Notes: generated by a model from the sequence alone, not told the origin. Positions 27,474-36,357 are shown, counted from the first letter of the stretch. The stretch: DNA of 58,252 nt from Roseivirga sp. (GCA_029262895.1 JAJCYM010000003.1:1-58252), one strand, 5' to 3'. A program made the numbers and translations.

Positions 27474-28958
27474 CTGTATTTATTAGGCTATGATATCGGG
27501 AGTAGTGCTGTGAAAGCTGCACTTGTTGACGCAAAGAGTCTTCAGACTGTTTGTACAGCCCAATACCCTGACCATGAGATGGAGATCATTGCAGAGCAGC
27601 CTGGCTGGGCGGAGCAACACCCCGATCTTTGGTGGGAGAACCTGGTTCAAGTCACTAAACGGCTTATGCAGGCCTCTGAGATTGACTCGAAAGAGATCAA
27701 TGGGATTGGTCTTTCCTATCAAATGCATGGTTTGGTGTTGCTTGATAAAGGGCATGCCTTGCTGAGACCTGCTATTATCTGGTGTGATAGCCGAGCGGTT
27801 GAGATTGGTGAAAAGGCCTTTGCTGATCTGGGTGAAAAATTTTGTCTTTCCAACCTTCTTAATTCCCCAGGAAATTTCACAGCCTCCAAGTTGAAATGGG
27901 TAAAGGATCATGAGCCAAATCTATATGCGCGGATAGAAAAGGTAATGCTGCCTGGGGATTATATTAATTTTCGTTTGACGGGTGAATTGAACACTACCAT
28001 TTCCGGATTGTCCGAGGGTATTTTTTGGGATTTCAATAAGGAAGGTCTGTCAAATGAACTCATGGAATATTTTGACTTTGACAAAGGACTAATTCCAGAA
28101 CTCAAAGAGACGTTTGAAGTACATGGTTTGCTATCTGCAGATTCCGCAAGTCAATTGGGTCTTTCAGCAGGTACCCTTGTGGGTTATAGGGCAGGAGATC
28201 AACCCAATAATGCGATGGCCTTGGGCGCATTAAATCCGGGAGAGGTGGCGGCAACCGGTGGAACATCTGGAGTTGTTTTTGGAGTAGTAGACAGGCCCGT
28301 TTATGATTCAGAGTCAAGAGTCAATGCATTTGCTCATGTGAATCATCAGAAGGCGAAGCCATCACTAGGTGTTTTACTATGTATTAATGGTGCTGGTATA
28401 CAATATAGTTGGATGAGAAAAATGCTATCGAATGCTGAATTGTCCTATAAAGAGATTGAGGAGCTGGCGTCCAAAGCACCAATTGGTTCGGATGGCCTGA
28501 GAATATTGCCTTTTGGAAATGGGGCTGAACGAATGCTGGGGAACCTGAATTTGGGCAGCCGGGTGATCAACCTTCAGCTTAATAGACACAGCAAAGCGCA
28601 TATGTTTCGATCCACCCTTGAAGGAATAGCTTACGCCTTTGTGTATGGTATTGAAGTTATGAAGGACATGGGGTTGAAGATCAATGTGCTTAAAGTTGGC
28701 AATGATAATTTGTTTCAATCTGCGGTTTTCTCAAATACCATTGCCGCAGTGTTGAATTGTAAAATCGAGTTGATAGAAACTTCAGGTGCAATTGGTGCTG
28801 CTAAAGGTGCTGGTGTGGGTATTGGCTTAATAAAGAATATTGAAGTAGCAGTCAGGGAGCTTAGTATAATCAAGACGTACAGACCGGAGGGAGACGCAGA
28901 AAAATATAAGGCGGGATATGCCTTATGGAAATCGGACTTAATGAGTCTGCTGAATTAA
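27474..28958 (+). CDS. xylB: Xylulokinase (FGGY family), no standard start codon
   Basis: Sugar kinase that phosphorylates D-xylulose, of about 494 residues. The N-terminal phosphate loop [16 protein letters not shown] requires codons upstream of the GTG at 27510. In that stretch, between the in-frame TAA at 27462 and the loop, there is no ATG, GTG or TTG; CTG at 27474 would give [11 protein letters not shown], the usual family start. Substrate-binding GLSYQMHG and the C-terminal ASTLEG- and [14 protein letters not shown] motifs are present (here STLEG and [10 protein letters not shown]). It ends 14 bases before xylA, with which it forms a pathway pair. Confidence 0.85.
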   Translation: MYLLGYDIGSSAVKAALVDAKSLQTVCTAQYPDHEMEIIAEQPGWAEQHPDLWWENLVQVTKRLMQASEIDSKEINGIGLSYQMHGLVLLDKGHALLRPAIIWCDSRAVEIGEKAFADLGEKFCLSNLLNSPGNFTASKLKWVKDHEPNLYARIEKVMLPGDYINFRLTGELNTTISGLSEGIFWDFNKEGLSNELMEYFDFDKGLIPELKETFEVHGLLSADSASQLGLSAGTLVGYRAGDQPNNAMALGALNPGEVAATGGTSGVVFGVVDRPVYDSESRVNAFAHVNHQKAKPSLGVLLCINGAGIQYSWMRKMLSNAELSYKEIEELASKAPIGSDGLRILPFGNGAERMLGNLNLGSRVINLQLNRHSKAHMFRSTLEGIAYAFVYGIEVMKDMGLKINVLKVGNDNLFQSAVFSNTIAAVLNCKIELIETSGAIGAAKGAGVGIGLIKNIEVAVRELSIIKTYRPEGDAEKYKAGYALWKSDLMSLLN

Positions 28959-28972
28959 AAAAAAATCGAGTA

Positions 28973-30301
28973 ATGAGTATTGTTTTAGGGGATCGGGAAT
29001 ATTTTAAAGGGATTGGGAAGATTCAATTTGAAGGTGCTGAATCAGATAACCCTTTTGCCTTTAAACACTATAACCCCTCGCAGGAGGTGGCTGGAAAGAC
29101 AATGACTGAACACTTCCGCTTTGCGATAGCCTGGTGGCATACCTTAGGGGGAACAGGAGGAGATCCCTTTGGTGCCGGCACTAAATCTTTCCCATGGTTG
29201 ACGCAGCCAGATCCAATGGCTCGGGCCAAAGAGAAGATGGATGCCGGCTTTGAGTTTATCTCCAAAATTGGTGCACCTTATTACTGTTTTCATGACTTTG
29301 ATTTAGTTGATGAAGGATCAACACTAATTGAATCCGAGAGTCGTTTGGAAAGGATATCCGATTATGCATTGGAAAAACAACAGGAATCTGGTATTAAGGT
29401 GCTTTGGGGAACGGCCAATCTATTTTCACATCCTCGGTATATGAATGGTGCGGCCACGAACCCTGACTTTCAGGTTGTGGCCCATGCCGGAGCACAGGTA
29501 AAAAATGCCTTAGATGTCACCATCAAGCTGGGTGGAGAGAATTATGTTTTTTGGGGAGGCAGAGAAGGCTATATGTCCTTATTGAATACCAATATGAAGG
29601 CCGAGTTGGATCATTTGGCAAGATTCCTTCATATGTCCAAAGACTATGCAAGAGCACAAGGCTTCAAGGGGAATTTTTTTATTGAACCAAAACCCATGGA
29701 GCCGATGAAGCACCAATATGATTTTGATGCTTCAACAGTAATTGCCTTTTTAAAAACCTATGATTTGACCGAAGACTTCAAACTGAATTTGGAAGTAAAT
29801 CATGCTACGCTTGCTCAACATACCTTTCAACATGAACTTCAGGTGGCAGCGGATGCCGGGCTATTGGGAAGTATGGATGCCAACAGAGGTGACTATCAAA
29901 ATGGCTGGGATACTGACCAGTTTCCAAACAACTTGTATGAATTGACTGAGACGATGCTGGTATTTCTTCAGTCGGGTGGTTTGAAAGGTGGGGGAATAAA
30001 TTTTGATGCAAAAACGCGTAGGAACTCTACTGAGCTGGAGGATATTTTTCATGCCCATATCGGTGGTATGGATGCTTTTGCCAGAGCATTGCTGGTAGCC
30101 GATCGAATTTTGACTCAAAGTAATTATCAGCAACTTTTGACAGAAAGATATGCTTCTTTTAATTCTGCTGATGGTAAGGCCTTTGAGCAAGGTAAATTGA
30201 CATTACAGGACCTTTCTGACTTGGCCCTGAAAAATGGAGAACCCTTACAACGCAGTGGTAGACAAGAGCTTTTTGAAAACCTTATCAATCAGTTTTTGTA
30301 G
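28973..30301 (+). CDS. xylA: Xylose isomerase
   Basis: Class II xylose isomerase, converting D-xylose to D-xylulose in the cytoplasm, of 442 residues. Motifs seen are [24 protein letters not shown] (catalytic His and Asp), the metal-binding [13 protein letters not shown] and [12 protein letters not shown], and [12 protein letters not shown] chose the ATG at 28973, giving [14 protein letters not shown] start at 28925 would overlap the end of xylB and add an atypical extension. No xylose transporter is in the window. Confidence 0.95.
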   Translation: MSIVLGDREYFKGIGKIQFEGAESDNPFAFKHYNPSQEVAGKTMTEHFRFAIAWWHTLGGTGGDPFGAGTKSFPWLTQPDPMARAKEKMDAGFEFISKIGAPYYCFHDFDLVDEGSTLIESESRLERISDYALEKQQESGIKVLWGTANLFSHPRYMNGAATNPDFQVVAHAGAQVKNALDVTIKLGGENYVFWGGREGYMSLLNTNMKAELDHLARFLHMSKDYARAQGFKGNFFIEPKPMEPMKHQYDFDASTVIAFLKTYDLTEDFKLNLEVNHATLAQHTFQHELQVAADAGLLGSMDANRGDYQNGWDTDQFPNNLYELTETMLVFLQSGGLKGGGINFDAKTRRNSTELEDIFHAHIGGMDAFARALLVADRILTQSNYQQLLTERYASFNSADGKAFEQGKLTLQDLSDLALKNGEPLQRSGRQELFENLINQFL

Positions 30302-30324
30302 AATTCAGCAGAGCAAAAATTGAG

Positions 30325-31263
30325 TTATTTTTTCCCTTTATAAGGCCTTAGTTCATTCCACCTATCGATAAAACCAACCGCGGCTTGTACACTTCTTAAT
30401 GTTCCGCTACGCCCTCTTTCCAGGGAAGACTCATTTGGATTTCTCTCTCCCCATACGCCTGTACTTGACATTTCTGCAGTAGAAGTGTTTTTACCTGTCG
30501 ATTCGGCTTTAAGCCCTTCAGCAAGAAAAACCATTAATGCCGTTGGGTCTCCTGAGATGACCTGGGGCAGTATGGCCCGCATATGATCCGGAAGGGTGAG
30601 TACTGGCGTTACAGCTTTATCCATTTGAACCAAATTAGGAATCAAATACATAGAGCTTGAAGTTTCCGGAGTGCCTCCGTGGCGGTCGAACAGTCTGGGA
30701 GAGTTGCTGTTTGAGCTTGATGTATTATTGTCTCTGGGGTAAAAAGGTCGCACGGCATCAGAAAAACTTACAGCAATCCCTCCGGTAGTCTGATTGATCT
30801 GATCTACCAATAAGGTGCTTATGGCCCGGTTTCCTCCGTGGGAGTTCATGATAACAAAGCGCTTGAATCCATGCTGAATCAGACTTTCAACTGCTTCAAG
30901 ATGGACCTTTAAAATGGTCTCAGCCTTTAGGCTGATCGTTCCCGCAAAGCCCATATGATAGGGGGATTGGCCAGCCATTAGTACCGGAGCCACCAGGATA
31001 TCTCTCTCCTGAGCGATGAGTTTACACCTTTCCACTCCATTCAGGAAGTCTGAACCGATCGGCAAATGGCCAGCGTGCTGCTCAAGAGCGCCTACAGGAA
31101 TAATCACCATATCGGATCGAGTGAGAAAATCCTCTACTTCAAGCACAGTCATATGGGGCAGGTAATTCTTTACTTTCTCTTGGGTCCAGAGCGGGTTGGT
31201 TTGGGCAACAAGCTGGATGGAAGAAAGAATGATAAGTGAAAGGAGGGTCAGTATTTTTCTCAT
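30325..31263 (-). CDS. Exported creatininase-family amidohydrolase
   Basis: A 312-residue protein with a signal peptide (residues 1-21, ending LVAQ) and a creatininase fold. IIPVGALEQHAGHLPIGSD holds the metal-binding Glu and His residues, MNSHGGN is the next conserved loop, and DRHGGTPETS gives the late Glu. Most family members are cytosolic, so an exported one is notable. The substrate is unknown and creatinine is unlikely. The ATG at 31263 is chosen; the frame continues upstream to 31323 without signal-peptide character and lies in the palindrome. It converges with xylA. Confidence 0.82.
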   Translation of the reverse strand: MRKILTLLSLIILSSIQLVAQTNPLWTQEKVKNYLPHMTVLEVEDFLTRSDMVIIPVGALEQHAGHLPIGSDFLNGVERCKLIAQERDILVAPVLMAGQSPYHMGFAGTISLKAETILKVHLEAVESLIQHGFKRFVIMNSHGGNRAISTLLVDQINQTTGGIAVSFSDAVRPFYPRDNNTSSSNSNSPRLFDRHGGTPETSSSMYLIPNLVQMDKAVTPVLTLPDHMRAILPQVISGDPTALMVFLAEGLKAESTGKNTSTAEMSSTGVWGERNPNESSLERGRSGTLRSVQAAVGFIDRWNELRPYKGKK

Positions 31264-31274
31264 GATAGCAAAGG

Positions 31275-31447
31275 TTGAACCCGGTTTATGCAATAGAGAT
31301 CGTAATGAGGGCGTAAATCGCAATGAATCAGGATGTTTGGCTTTAATAGCATAGCACCGCTATGGTGAAAAGACAAACGAAGCGAAGCGACTGATTCGAA
31401 GTGAGTTACGTCCGTAATAGAAAGTCTATTGCATTATCCGGGTTGAA
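31275..31447. repeat. Long imperfect palindrome (MITE-like)
   Basis: Bases 31275-31297 match the reverse complement of 31425-31447 at about 20 of 23 positions (core CCCGG, then ATGCAATAGA). Inside, GAATCAG (31325-31331) pairs with CTGATTC (31391-31397). The centre is an exact hairpin, CATAGC-ACC-GCTATG (31350-31364). It lies between the creatininase-like gene and the DUF1801 gene. There is no transposase or target duplication that I can confirm. Confidence 0.6.
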
Positions 31448-31512
31448 TTACGGCAGAGAAGTTAATGATTCTAGATAGAATTGGCTAGACTACTTATTGC
31501 TGTGGTTTTGGG

Positions 31513-31860
31513 CTATTTATAAAATACCTTGGCAGCCGAGAATATCTCATCAATAATTTCAAGCGGTAAATCTTCCAAAGGATCAAAATATAGGACTTTC
31601 ATTTTGGCTCGTTTGGCTTGAATAAGCAGGGGATGATCAATGAACTTTCCTTTTACAATACCGATGTAGGGTTGACCAGTCTTTTTGTCTGTCCAGAGAT
31701 AGCAGAACATTTTACCCCTGTAAAGGAACATCGGCATACGATATTTCCAGGCCTCGGTAATGTCATTATCATATTTCAAGATCCAATCCCGAAGTGCCTG
31801 AAGGCAACTTCGGTTGGGCTCTTCTTTGTTGAGGTACCAATTATCTATATCTCGAAGCAT
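31513..31860 (-). CDS. DUF1801 domain-containing protein
   Basis: A 115-residue cytoplasmic protein. The ITEAWKYRMPMFLYRGKMFCYLW segment and the IGIVKGKFIDHP strand match the DUF1801 (YdhG-like) fold. It starts 16 bases after the YoeB stop on the same strand, so it may be the third gene of the toxin-antitoxin operon. Its function is unknown. Confidence 0.8.
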   Translation of the reverse strand: MLRDIDNWYLNKEEPNRSCLQALRDWILKYDNDITEAWKYRMPMFLYRGKMFCYLWTDKKTGQPYIGIVKGKFIDHPLLIQAKRAKMKVLYFDPLEDLPLEIIDEIFSAAKVFYK

Positions 31861-31875
31861 CCGGTGCTTAGTTAA

Positions 31876-32130
31876 TCAATAATGATAGCGGCATTGGAGT
31901 ATATAGAGTGAGTTGTTGTCGACTTTATATACCATGCGGTGTTCGAGGTTAATTCTTCTTGACCACCAACCAGAAAGTTGATGTTTTAATGGCTCAGGCT
32001 TGCCCGCCCCTTCAAAAGGTGAACGCTGCGTTTCTTTGATGAGTTGATTGATTTTTCTAAGTATCTGTTTGTCTGTTTTTTGCCAGAAGAGGTAGTCCTC
32101 CCAGCCTTGTGATAAGAAGACGATTTTCAT
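31876..32130 (-). CDS. yoeB: YoeB-family mRNA interferase toxin
   Basis: An 84-residue ribosome-dependent mRNA-cutting toxin of the RelE/YoeB fold. The catalytic residues of E. coli YoeB recur at exactly the same positions: E46, R65, H83 and the C-terminal Y84. The length is also the same. It overlaps the antitoxin gene by four bases (ATGA), which is the usual coupling. It therefore looks active and needs the partner. Confidence 0.92.
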   Translation of the reverse strand: MKIVFLSQGWEDYLFWQKTDKQILRKINQLIKETQRSPFEGAGKPEPLKHQLSGWWSRRINLEHRMVYKVDNNSLYILQCRYHY

Positions 32131-32381
32131 TCTTCAATTAAATCCTGTTCTGAGCCACCACCCTTTTTGTATTCTTCAATACCCTCCAAAAGCCTTAGCG
32201 CATTTTGCGGGCTCCTTAGAAGATAAAAGGTCTCCTGCATGCTGTCATAATCTGATTTACTGAGAACCACTACGTCTTCACCCTTACTCCTTTTGACAAA
32301 AAGAGGATTATGACTTCCAGATATTGTATCCAGAAATTTTTTGAGATTTTGCCTGAAATTGGAATAGGTGGTTATATCCAT
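32127..32381 (-). CDS. yefM: YefM-family antitoxin
   Basis: An 84-residue Phd/YefM antitoxin. The N-terminal DNA-binding part (TTYSNFRQNLKKFLD) and the VKRSKGEDVVVLSKSDYDSM segment are typical, and the C-terminal acidic tail should wrap the toxin. I chose the ATG at 32381, since the frame upstream to 32408 runs into the operator. It is translationally coupled to yoeB and probably represses the operon through the dyad at 32390. Confidence 0.92.
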   Translation of the reverse strand: MDITTYSNFRQNLKKFLDTISGSHNPLFVKRSKGEDVVVLSKSDYDSMQETFYLLRSPQNALRLLEGIEEYKKGGGSEQDLIEE

Positions 32382-32389
32382 AATATAAA

Positions 32390-32407
32390 TGTACAAGTAT
32401 TTGTACA
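32390..32407. promoter_or_regulatory. TGTACA-type operator of the yefM-yoeB operon
   Basis: TGTACAAGTATTTGTACA is a perfect dyad with 7-bp arms and a 4-base spacer, nine bases before the yefM start. E. coli YefM-YoeB is known to bind TGTACA cores, so this is the likely autoregulatory site. Confidence 0.75.
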
Positions 32408-32468
32408 ATTTTACGAAAAGCTAGAAAAAAGGATTTATCATACCTTATATAGAAGGCACTATCCGGGT

Positions 32469-33197
32469 TTAAAGCTCCCTTACCCAAACATTCCTAAAAC
32501 GTAGCGGATTACCATGATACTGTAGCATAATAGAGCCATCGCCATGGGCCGGGTTTTTGGGTAGTCCTATATACTGTGTAGTGCCTTTTATTTCCACATG
32601 ATTTTGGATCAGTACACCATTATGCAAAACAGTAATATATCCCGGACTGACTTTGTGACCATCTTTGTTAAAAACAGGGGCTTTGAAGATAATGTCGTAA
32701 ACGTTCCATTCTCCCGGACCTACTGTGGCATTGACCAATGGGATAGATTGTTTGTACAAGGCACCTGCCTGTCCATTGGGATAGGTGGTGTTGTTGTAAC
32801 TGTCAAGAACCTGAATCTCATATCGCTCTTGAAGATATACTCCTGAGTTTCCACGGCCCTGGCCCTCACCAACAATTTTGGAAGGTGTGCTCCACTCAAC
32901 ATGCAATTGAATATCTCCGAACTTTCTTTTGCTCATAATGTCTCCGGAGTTTTCTTTCACTTCCATATAGCCATCCTTGACAATCCACTGGGCACTCTTA
33001 CCATCACGATGTTGCCATTCATTCAAATTTGTCCCATCGAACAGAACTATGGCATCGGAAGGTGCTTTAGAGGCATTGCCTGGGTCAACGATTCTTGGTA
33101 CAGGTTCCCAAACTTCTGTGGCCTTTGGATCTTTTATTTGAGCCATTGATATCTGGCAAGTGGCCAAGATTAAGAGTACTATTAAGCTTTTCTTCAT
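32469..33197 (-). CDS. Exported DUF1080 (3-keto-disaccharide hydrolase-like) protein A
   Basis: A 242-residue secreted protein with a signal peptide (residues 1-20, ending SMAQ). The DUF1080 concanavalin-like fold shows as IVLFDGTNLNEWQ, GNSGVYLQERYEIQVLDS, and a final strand LRFRNVWVREL. Recent work on Bacteroidota clusters ties this family to cleavage of 3-keto-glycosides. It lies downstream of the isomerase gene after a 113-base gap with inverted repeats, so it may have its own promoter. Confidence 0.83.
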   Translation of the reverse strand: MKKSLIVLLILATCQISMAQIKDPKATEVWEPVPRIVDPGNASKAPSDAIVLFDGTNLNEWQHRDGKSAQWIVKDGYMEVKENSGDIMSKRKFGDIQLHVEWSTPSKIVGEGQGRGNSGVYLQERYEIQVLDSYNNTTYPNGQAGALYKQSIPLVNATVGPGEWNVYDIIFKAPVFNKDGHKVSPGYITVLHNGVLIQNHVEIKGTTQYIGLPKNPAHGDGSIMLQYHGNPLRFRNVWVREL

Positions 33198-33221
33198 TTT
33201 TCTATTGTCTATATCCAGAGT

Positions 33222-33286
33222 CTCTTAAAAGAGATTGCTGACATTTTTCTTCCTCTTTGAAAATTTAGGAAGAAAAATTCTGCAAT
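33222..33286. promoter_or_regulatory. Two inverted repeats upstream of DUF1080 gene A
   Basis: TCTCTT-AA-AAGAGA (33222-33235) lies 25 bases upstream of the start. Next to it, ATTGC and TTTTTCTTCC (33234-33253) pair with GGAAGAAAAA and GCAAT (33268-33286). There is no T-tract on the minus strand after the arms, so a binding site or RNA structure is as likely as a terminator. Confidence 0.4.
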
Positions 33287-33310
33287 GACTGCTCTGTCCG
33301 TGTTCTCATG

Positions 33311-34360
33311 TCAATCTAGTCCTAATATATTTTTAAAATCCTCATCCGAAATGGATGAACCTGCAAAATCATCGAATGTCTTCTCAGTTGCCTGGATGAT
33401 AAATTGGTCGATGTATTGTGCTCCTTCTATCGCCCCTTGCTCTGGGGACTTAATGCAGCATTCCCATTCTAAAACCGCCCAGCCATCATAACCATATTGG
33501 GTGAGTTTGGAGAATATGGCTTGAAAGTCCACCTGCCCATCTCCGATTGACCTGAACCTGCCAGGCCTATCCAGCCAATCTTGATAACCTCCATAGACTC
33601 CTGATTTACCATTGGGATTAAATTCTGCATCCTTAACATGGAACATACGAATGAACTCATGATAGTGATCAATGTAAGTGAGGTAATCCAATTGCTGAAG
33701 CACAAAATGACTGGGGTCGTAGAGCATTTTCACCCGGTTATGTTTGCCGGTGGCTTCGTAAAATCTCTCAAAGGAAATACCATCATGTAAATCTTCACCG
33801 GCATGCACTTCATAACAGGCATCCACTCCGCATTCATCAAAATGATTTAAGATAGGAAGCCAGCGATTCGCGAGTTCTTTAAATGCCTTTTCGACAAGAC
33901 CTGTCGGACGCTGAGGCCAGGCATAAAAATATGGCCAAACCAATGCTCCAGAAAAGGTAGCATGAACGTCAATACCTAAGTTCTTTGAAGCCGTAGCGGC
34001 TGACTTCACCTGATCGATTGCCCAAACATTTCTTTGTTTTTTATTCATTCCGGCTGGAGCGAATCCCTTGAACAGTTCTTCGTAAGCTGGATGAACAGCG
34101 ACCAACTGCCCTTGAAGGTGTGTTGAAAGTTCACTTACTTCCAGTCCATGTGCGGCAAGAGTGCCTTTCAATTCATCACAATAGGTTTTGCTTTCCGCGG
34201 CTTTTTCTAAATCAATGAGACGATTGTCCCAAGTAGGAATTTGAACCGCCTTATAGCCAAGTTCGCTGGCCCATTTGGCCATACCATCCAGTGAGTTGAA
34301 AGGAGGCTGGTCATCAGCGAATTGAGCGAGGAATATTGCAGGTCCTTTGATGGTTTTCAT
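33311..34360 (-). CDS. Sugar phosphate isomerase/epimerase-like TIM barrel
   Basis: A 349-residue cytoplasmic TIM-barrel protein of the xylose-isomerase-like/AP-endonuclease-2 family. Likely metal-binding segments are CYEVHAGEDLHDG, MLYDPSHFVLQQLDY, FHVKDAEF and the late VLEWECCI. It starts one base after the oxidoreductase stop on the same strand. In keto-glycoside clusters such proteins are proposed to act as epimerases or on keto-sugars; the substrate is not known here. Confidence 0.82.
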   Translation of the reverse strand: MKTIKGPAIFLAQFADDQPPFNSLDGMAKWASELGYKAVQIPTWDNRLIDLEKAAESKTYCDELKGTLAAHGLEVSELSTHLQGQLVAVHPAYEELFKGFAPAGMNKKQRNVWAIDQVKSAATASKNLGIDVHATFSGALVWPYFYAWPQRPTGLVEKAFKELANRWLPILNHFDECGVDACYEVHAGEDLHDGISFERFYEATGKHNRVKMLYDPSHFVLQQLDYLTYIDHYHEFIRMFHVKDAEFNPNGKSGVYGGYQDWLDRPGRFRSIGDGQVDFQAIFSKLTQYGYDGWAVLEWECCIKSPEQGAIEGAQYIDQFIIQATEKTFDDFAGSSISDEDFKNILGLD

Positions 34361-34361
34361 T

Positions 34362-35504
34362 TCACGAGATTTTGGTCCAGGAATGTTGGTTTTGATCTGA
34401 ATTTACTGCGGCTTGCATAAAGCGCATGCCTTGTACCCCCTCTTCCAGCCTTGGATAAATAAAGTTGCCTTCTTTACCATTTTTTGAACTTATAATGTCA
34501 TTGGCAAAGTTTTGATAGATGTTGGCAAAGGCTTCCAGATAGCCTTCCGGATGGCCACCAGGTGTTCTGGTCAAAGCTCCTGCAGATTCTGTTGAAGCGC
34601 TAAAACCTGTGGTCACCGTGCGGGTTGGTTTACCCTGGTATTTGATCAGCAACTGATTCGGGTTCATCTGGTGCCACTCTATGCTGGCTTTGTCCCCATA
34701 AATGCGGATGTTCAAATTGTTTTCTTCACCGAAGGCGACTTGTGAAAAATTGAGATGTCCCATCATGTCATTTTCCATTTTGAACATCACCTGCCCATCA
34801 TCATCCAATTTTCTGCCAGACACAATCCTGTTGAGCTGCGCAGAAACTGACTCCATTTTCTTACCAAGCATGGTTTCCACCAGATTGGCCGCATGAACAC
34901 CGATATCGCCTAAGGCTCCACCAATACCCGATTTTTCTGGATCTGATCTCCAAACTGCTTGCTTTTGCCCTTCCGTCTCAATGGGTTCACTCAGCCAGCC
35001 TTGTAAATATTCTACGATCACCTTCCTGGGTATTCCAAGTTCACCACTCCAAATCATTTCCCTGACTTCCTGAACAAGAGGATAACCTGTATAGGTATAG
35101 GTGACTGCAAATTTGGATTGATTCTTTTTTACTTCGGAAAGTAGCTTTTCAGCATCAGCTAAATTCGATGTGAGTGGTTTGTCGCAAATCACATGAAAAC
35201 CCTTGTCCAAAGCCGTGGAGGCCTGTGGATAATGCAGGAAGTTCGGTGTTACTATAGATACAATGTCAATACGGTCTTCTTCTGGAAGGGCCGACTCAAC
35301 ACTGAGCATGGTTTTATAATCCGGGTAAATCCTATCTGGATCAATGCCTAGTGCGTGACCTGAGCGCATCGATTTTTCTACGGTGCTGCTTAAGGCGCCC
35401 GCCACCAGATCAATGTTGCCTGCAATGCGCGCGGCCAGCCGATGCACTTCTCCAATAAAGGCTCCTTCACCGCCTCCAATCATGCCCATTTTCAGCTTTT
35501 GCAT
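34362..35504 (-). CDS. Gfo/Idh/MocA-family oxidoreductase
   Basis: A 380-residue NAD(P)-dependent sugar oxidoreductase. The N-terminal Rossmann motif reads GMIGGGEGAFIG, and the family signature CDKPLTSNLADAEKL follows near residue 110, with the Lys of the catalytic EKP-like motif (here DKP). The C-terminal half is the usual alpha/beta domain. It lies four bases after DUF1080 B and one base before the isomerase gene. Members of this family oxidise or reduce the C3 of sugars. Confidence 0.88.
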   Translation of the reverse strand: MQKLKMGMIGGGEGAFIGEVHRLAARIAGNIDLVAGALSSTVEKSMRSGHALGIDPDRIYPDYKTMLSVESALPEEDRIDIVSIVTPNFLHYPQASTALDKGFHVICDKPLTSNLADAEKLLSEVKKNQSKFAVTYTYTGYPLVQEVREMIWSGELGIPRKVIVEYLQGWLSEPIETEGQKQAVWRSDPEKSGIGGALGDIGVHAANLVETMLGKKMESVSAQLNRIVSGRKLDDDGQVMFKMENDMMGHLNFSQVAFGEENNLNIRIYGDKASIEWHQMNPNQLLIKYQGKPTRTVTTGFSASTESAGALTRTPGGHPEGYLEAFANIYQNFANDIISSKNGKEGNFIYPRLEEGVQGMRFMQAAVNSDQNQHSWTKIS

Positions 35505-35508
35505 CCGC

Positions 35509-36297
35509 CTATTTGTCTAATTTTTTTAACATCACTTTCCTGAATTGTATAGGATGACTCTCACTTTGCAGGGCGATATATCCCTCAGTCAGGGCCTTAC
35601 CGTCCTGCTTGGCTTCTTCGAAATGACCGCCTACCGAACCTCCTCCAATTACAGGCTTAGAATAGTTGATTACGGTATCCCCCTCAATGATATGAGCAAT
35701 TAAGTCATCCCCCTTGACCAAAATATCCATGGTTACCCATTCTTCACCGTGGTAGGTGGGTGCATCCGCTGTAATACAATGTCTTTCTTCAAGCTTACCA
35801 TTCATCTCCACATGGGTGCCCGGAGTGCACAGGTTGCCTGTTGGTCTCGGGTCGGTACCGTTGCCGCCAAGAAATTGTACTTCAATTGAAATAGGGAAAT
35901 CCTGTTCAAGCCCCATGGATTCTGCTGACTGGGAGTGCAGCATGACACCACTATTTTTAAATGCCCAGCCAGGGCCACCATTAGCCTGATCTCCTACAAT
36001 CCGGTATTCAATTCTGAGCAGGTAGTTCGAAAATGATTCTTTATAAAAGATATGCCCAAAGCGCTCATCGAAGTTATCATAAGCTTCATAACCCACGGTG
36101 AGCAGGCCGTCTTCTACTCGGAAGGTGTTGCCGAAGTTATCGTTCAGTTCATGCCCCCGAATTTTAGTTTGCCACCCTTCCAGGTTTTGACCATTAAAAA
36201 GCTGAATCCATTCTTCTTCAGCCACTTTCGATTGGCAGGAAACAAAAAAAATACTGATGAATGAGAGTATGGCTAGGTTGATGGTTGGACGTGGCAC
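35509..36297 (-). CDS. DUF1080 lipoprotein B (3-keto-glycoside hydrolase-like), GTG start
   Basis: A 262-residue lipoprotein. Its signal peptide ends at C21 (FFVSC, then QSK), so it is anchored in a membrane. The DUF1080 domain shows in WIQLFNGQNLEGWQTKIRG, FKNSGVMLHSQSAESMG and GYIALQSESHPIQFRKVML. It starts the run DUF1080-Gfo-isomerase, which has spacings of one to four bases. The start codon is GTG; no ATG is available upstream of the lipobox. Confidence 0.84.
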   Translation of the reverse strand: MPRPTINLAILSFISIFFVSCQSKVAEEEWIQLFNGQNLEGWQTKIRGHELNDNFGNTFRVEDGLLTVGYEAYDNFDERFGHIFYKESFSNYLLRIEYRIVGDQANGGPGWAFKNSGVMLHSQSAESMGLEQDFPISIEVQFLGGNGTDPRPTGNLCTPGTHVEMNGKLEERHCITADAPTYHGEEWVTMDILVKGDDLIAHIIEGDTVINYSKPVIGGGSVGGHFEEAKQDGKALTEGYIALQSESHPIQFRKVMLKKLDK

Positions 36298-36357
36298 TGT
36301 ATAAAAATTATCGAGTGATTAATTTAGTAAAAAGCTACCGCAATTCAGCAACCGAGA

